From the NCBI GenBank assembly GCA_963768185.1, contig CAVYGS010000004.1, positions 124,001 to 188,000 on the forward strand: a DNA stretch of 64,000 bases. Direction: 5' to 3'. The notes under the pieces were generated by a model, which worked only from the letters and a program-made list of their open reading frames with translations, was not told the DNA's origin and made no database searches. Shown here piece after piece: positions 62,467-64,000 of the stretch. Source of the stretch: Palsa-461 sp963768185 (lineage in GTDB: Bacteria > Actinomycetota > Acidimicrobiia > Acidimicrobiales > RAAP-2). Every line of letters begins with the position of its first letter. The first letter of the stretch is position 1. The position numbers and the translations under genes were made by a program.

Positions 62467-62499
62467 TTGACGCACGGGTGTTCGACAACTAAAGTTGTC
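62467..62499 (+). promoter_or_regulatory. Promoter with perfect palindrome over the -10 box
   Basis: TTGACG (62467-62472) and TAAAGT (62490-62495) are 17 bp apart, and ATG 62502 follows six bases later, so the transcript is probably leaderless. GACAACT-AA-AGTTGTC (62484-62499) is a perfect 7-bp inverted repeat covering the -10 box. A bound repressor, most likely the HTH protein encoded next, would block the promoter. Confidence 0.7.
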
Positions 62500-62501
62500 A
62501 T

Positions 62502-63206
62502 ATGGCAGAGACAGGCTATGTGGACTTCCGGCAGATACGGACTGCAGCGGCCTCGCTGGCGTCGCAAGCAGTTCACGACGCGTTCGGTCCTCGCCGCGAT
62601 GCCAACACAGCCCTTGAGGGCGTGAAGGCAGCGAACGTCGCTGCCCAGGGCACAACGGAGGCCGTGGTGGCATCGGTCACCGCTGCTCGCGGCGCTGGCG
62701 CGTCTTGGACCGACATTGGAAGGGCACTGGGTGTGACGAAACAGGGCGCGAGACAACGCTTTGCCGAGTTGAGCGAAGAGGACCCGCTGATCTACGGCAT
62801 CTACGCAACCCGACAAGCGGGAGAGGTCATCCAAGTTCCGAAGCCGTGGGCAATCGTCCTTCCGGCGTTCGCTTGGATCAGAGAGGGAATCGACGGGGGC
62901 AAGTACGGCGAGGCCTCGACCTACGTGGATGGCCGAGAAGCCTTCATAAAGGTCGACAGGATCGACTTCGTGAAGAATCATCCCTCGGTTACTGAGAGTT
63001 TGCTGGTGACTGACGAGTTTCGCGATCCCTCGTCGTGTGGTCGAGTTTTGCTGGCAAGGCGCTCCGTCCAGCCACCTGAGCTAGTGGCCGATCTCGAGGT
63101 CGGCGACTGGGTGCTTGCAAATGGGGAACGCTGCAGGGTCCACGGGTTTACCGAAAGCGACATCCAGCTACTGCCAGAGCGGAGAGACTTCCCTGCGGAC
63201 ACCTGA
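62502..63206 (+). CDS. HTH protein with C-terminal domain of unknown function
   Basis: 234 residues. After a helical N-terminal part comes a helix-turn-helix (VTAARGAGASWTDIGRALGV, then TKQGARQRF) that matches the C-terminal HTH of the ClpX-finger protein at 5294-5659. The remaining about 140 residues (YGIYATRQAGEVIQVPKPWA, IVLPAFAWIREGIDGGKYGE, DLEVGDWVLANGERCRVHGF) contain no recognised domain. It is probably autoregulated through the palindrome overlapping its promoter. It is divergent from the DUF1883/zinc-protein pair, which may share the control region. Confidence 0.65.
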   Translation: MAETGYVDFRQIRTAAASLASQAVHDAFGPRRDANTALEGVKAANVAAQGTTEAVVASVTAARGAGASWTDIGRALGVTKQGARQRFAELSEEDPLIYGIYATRQAGEVIQVPKPWAIVLPAFAWIREGIDGGKYGEASTYVDGREAFIKVDRIDFVKNHPSVTESLLVTDEFRDPSSCGRVLLARRSVQPPELVADLEVGDWVLANGERCRVHGFTESDIQLLPERRDFPADT

Positions 63207-63292
63207 ACGGTGCGGCTCTCTCCCGTCGGCTACTTCCCAAAGGATGCCGGCGACCACAATGGCAATAACGCTCGCACGCCTAGGGTAAGTCT

Positions 63293-63298
63293 TAGGCT
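63293..63298 (+). promoter_or_regulatory. -10 box TAGGCT for a leaderless transcript
   Basis: TAGGCT is six bases from GTG 63305, with no ribosome-binding site. Confidence 0.5.
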
Positions 63299-63304
63299 CC
63301 CTGC

Positions 63305-63838
63305 GTGCCAGGATGGGCTCGAGAAGGCGGGAAGTCCGCCTGGCGCCTCTTCATCGCCGGGAAAACCTCGGTCCTCGTTGTCGATGGAGCTTTGGCAACC
63401 GGCCTCGGGATCGCGAGCAAGTGGGCTGATGTGCCATCGGCTGCCTTCGCGTGGATTTTGTCGGTGGGGGCGACCGTGGCCGTCTTCGCCTCCTTCCACC
63501 GGTTTCGGATGCAGTCACCGGCTGGCTCTGAGACGATTCCTCTCGCCGAGGTCCGCTTGCTGCTGTCCAGCGAATTGCAGCACACCTTGGACCGGATTCA
63601 TGGAGCCCTGAGGAACGGGGTCTACTGGGGATTCCACCTGACCCGCAATCGCTTTGATCAACACGACGTCGTGCTGGTACAGGACCGAGACTTGTTTCAG
63701 AGGGTGGACCCGGCCTACCGAGCCATCAATCGGCTGAACGATTCCATCCCCCTGGGATCCATGGTGACCCAACCGGGCCGCGTGGAACTTCAGAGCGTCG
63801 AGATGCTGATCAGGGCCGCGCTGGACGCACTGAGGTAA
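63305..63838 (+). CDS. Two-TM membrane protein of unknown function
   Basis: 177 residues from GTG 63305. Two N-terminal hydrophobic helices (TSVLVVDGALATGLGIASKW and FAWILSVGATVAVFASFHRF) are followed by a cytoplasmic part of about 110 residues with long amphipathic stretches (AEVRLLLSSELQHTLDRIHG, PGRVELQSVEMLIRAALDAL). It lies next to the HTH protein and may belong to the same module. Two-TM proteins are frequent effectors in defence modules, but nothing here proves such a role. Confidence 0.6.
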   Translation: MPGWAREGGKSAWRLFIAGKTSVLVVDGALATGLGIASKWADVPSAAFAWILSVGATVAVFASFHRFRMQSPAGSETIPLAEVRLLLSSELQHTLDRIHGALRNGVYWGFHLTRNRFDQHDVVLVQDRDLFQRVDPAYRAINRLNDSIPLGSMVTQPGRVELQSVEMLIRAALDALR

Positions 63839-63856
63839 ACGGAAAGCGGGTTTGGG

Positions 63857-64000
63857 GTGACAGAGCTTCTTGAATTGGGAAAGCGATTTCAGAGAGCAGG
63901 ACTTATGGAGCCTGGCACTGGCATTTGGACAGAATCGACCGGGCAGCACCGAGGGCTCGACCGGCCGTCTCCTGCACGACCTTGGCTTCGCCGTCGCTCC
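63857..64000 (+). CDS. Possible 5' end of a further gene (cut by window edge)
   Basis: GTG 63857 opens a frame that runs to the window end (MTELLELGKRFQRAGLMEPG at the start), 19 bases after the two-TM gene. The base composition changes to less GC-rich here. Too short to judge. Confidence 0.3.
   Translation, partial: MTELLELGKRFQRAGLMEPGTGIWTESTGQHRGLDRPSPARPWLRRRS

Noticed and set aside
62316..62981. Minus-strand open frame of 221 codons opposite the HTH gene
   Set aside because: It covers the well-supported promoter and HTH gene on the plus strand and has no recognisable motif.

Overview
The window is about 64 kb of high-GC DNA from a bacterium, almost certainly an actinomycete-type organism (Actinomycetota). 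The evidence is the order gyrB-gyrA, tRNA-Leu, fhaA-fhaB-pstP-pbpA-pknB, trpG and crgA, which is the origin-proximal neighbourhood known from Mycobacterium and relatives, together with MhuD-type, DUF5134 and PASTA-kinase genes. The class is not fixed by the sequence. An Acidimicrobiia-like lineage is a guess. Many genes look leaderless: a TAnnnT -10 box, often TAGGnT, lies 6 to 10 bases before the start codon.

Region 1 (1-15.1 kb) is chromosomal core: gyrase; a RodZ-like membrane protein; a methyltransferase with a ClpX-type zinc-finger/HTH protein behind two tandem palindromes; tRNA-Leu(CAG); and the growth/division signalling cluster. In that cluster two FHA proteins, the PP2C phosphatase, a class B penicillin-binding protein and a PASTA kinase are present, but rodA and pknA are missing. 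A secreted protein, trpG, crgA and a thiolase follow.

Region 2 (15.2-23.1 kb) is a copper island: an HMA chaperone, a CopA ATPase with an extra C-terminal outer domain, a BlaI/CopY-type repressor with an N-terminal cysteine cluster in an operon with two membrane proteins behind a TACA/TGTA-type operator, and a secreted PHM-like copper monooxygenase.

Region 3 (23.1-43.7 kb) is a mosaic of metabolic and accessory genes: thioesterases, pirin, acetyl-CoA synthetase, a duplicated VOC protein, a P450, an FMN hydroxyacid dehydrogenase, esterases, a MhuD-like haem mono-oxygenase, and DUF427, HIT and NYN proteins.

Region 4 (43.7-55.5 kb) has two divergent surface proteins sharing a cell-wall-binding repeat 2 module, one of them fused to a GH43-like domain. 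It also holds a tannase-like hydrolase with a PKD-like tail, tRNA-Ile(GAT), an acyltransferase, a thioesterase, and a MarR-MFS-DUF2237 operon.

Region 5 (55.5-64 kb) is mobile. It begins at a tRNA-Ala gene cut off after its anticodon stem and carries decayed HTH genes. It also has a complete IS21-family element (5-bp duplication CTTGT) and a complete IS1380-family element (4-bp duplication TTAG) that splits a small membrane-protein gene. It ends in a small module (CxxC/HNH-like protein, DUF1883 protein, HTH protein with a palindrome over its promoter, two-TM protein) that is the best candidate for an undescribed system.

Eight genes scattered over the window need one single-base frame correction each to read as full family members. 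Seven of the eight corrections are removal of one extra base. This points to consensus insertion errors in a draft or metagenome assembly at least as strongly as to real gene decay.
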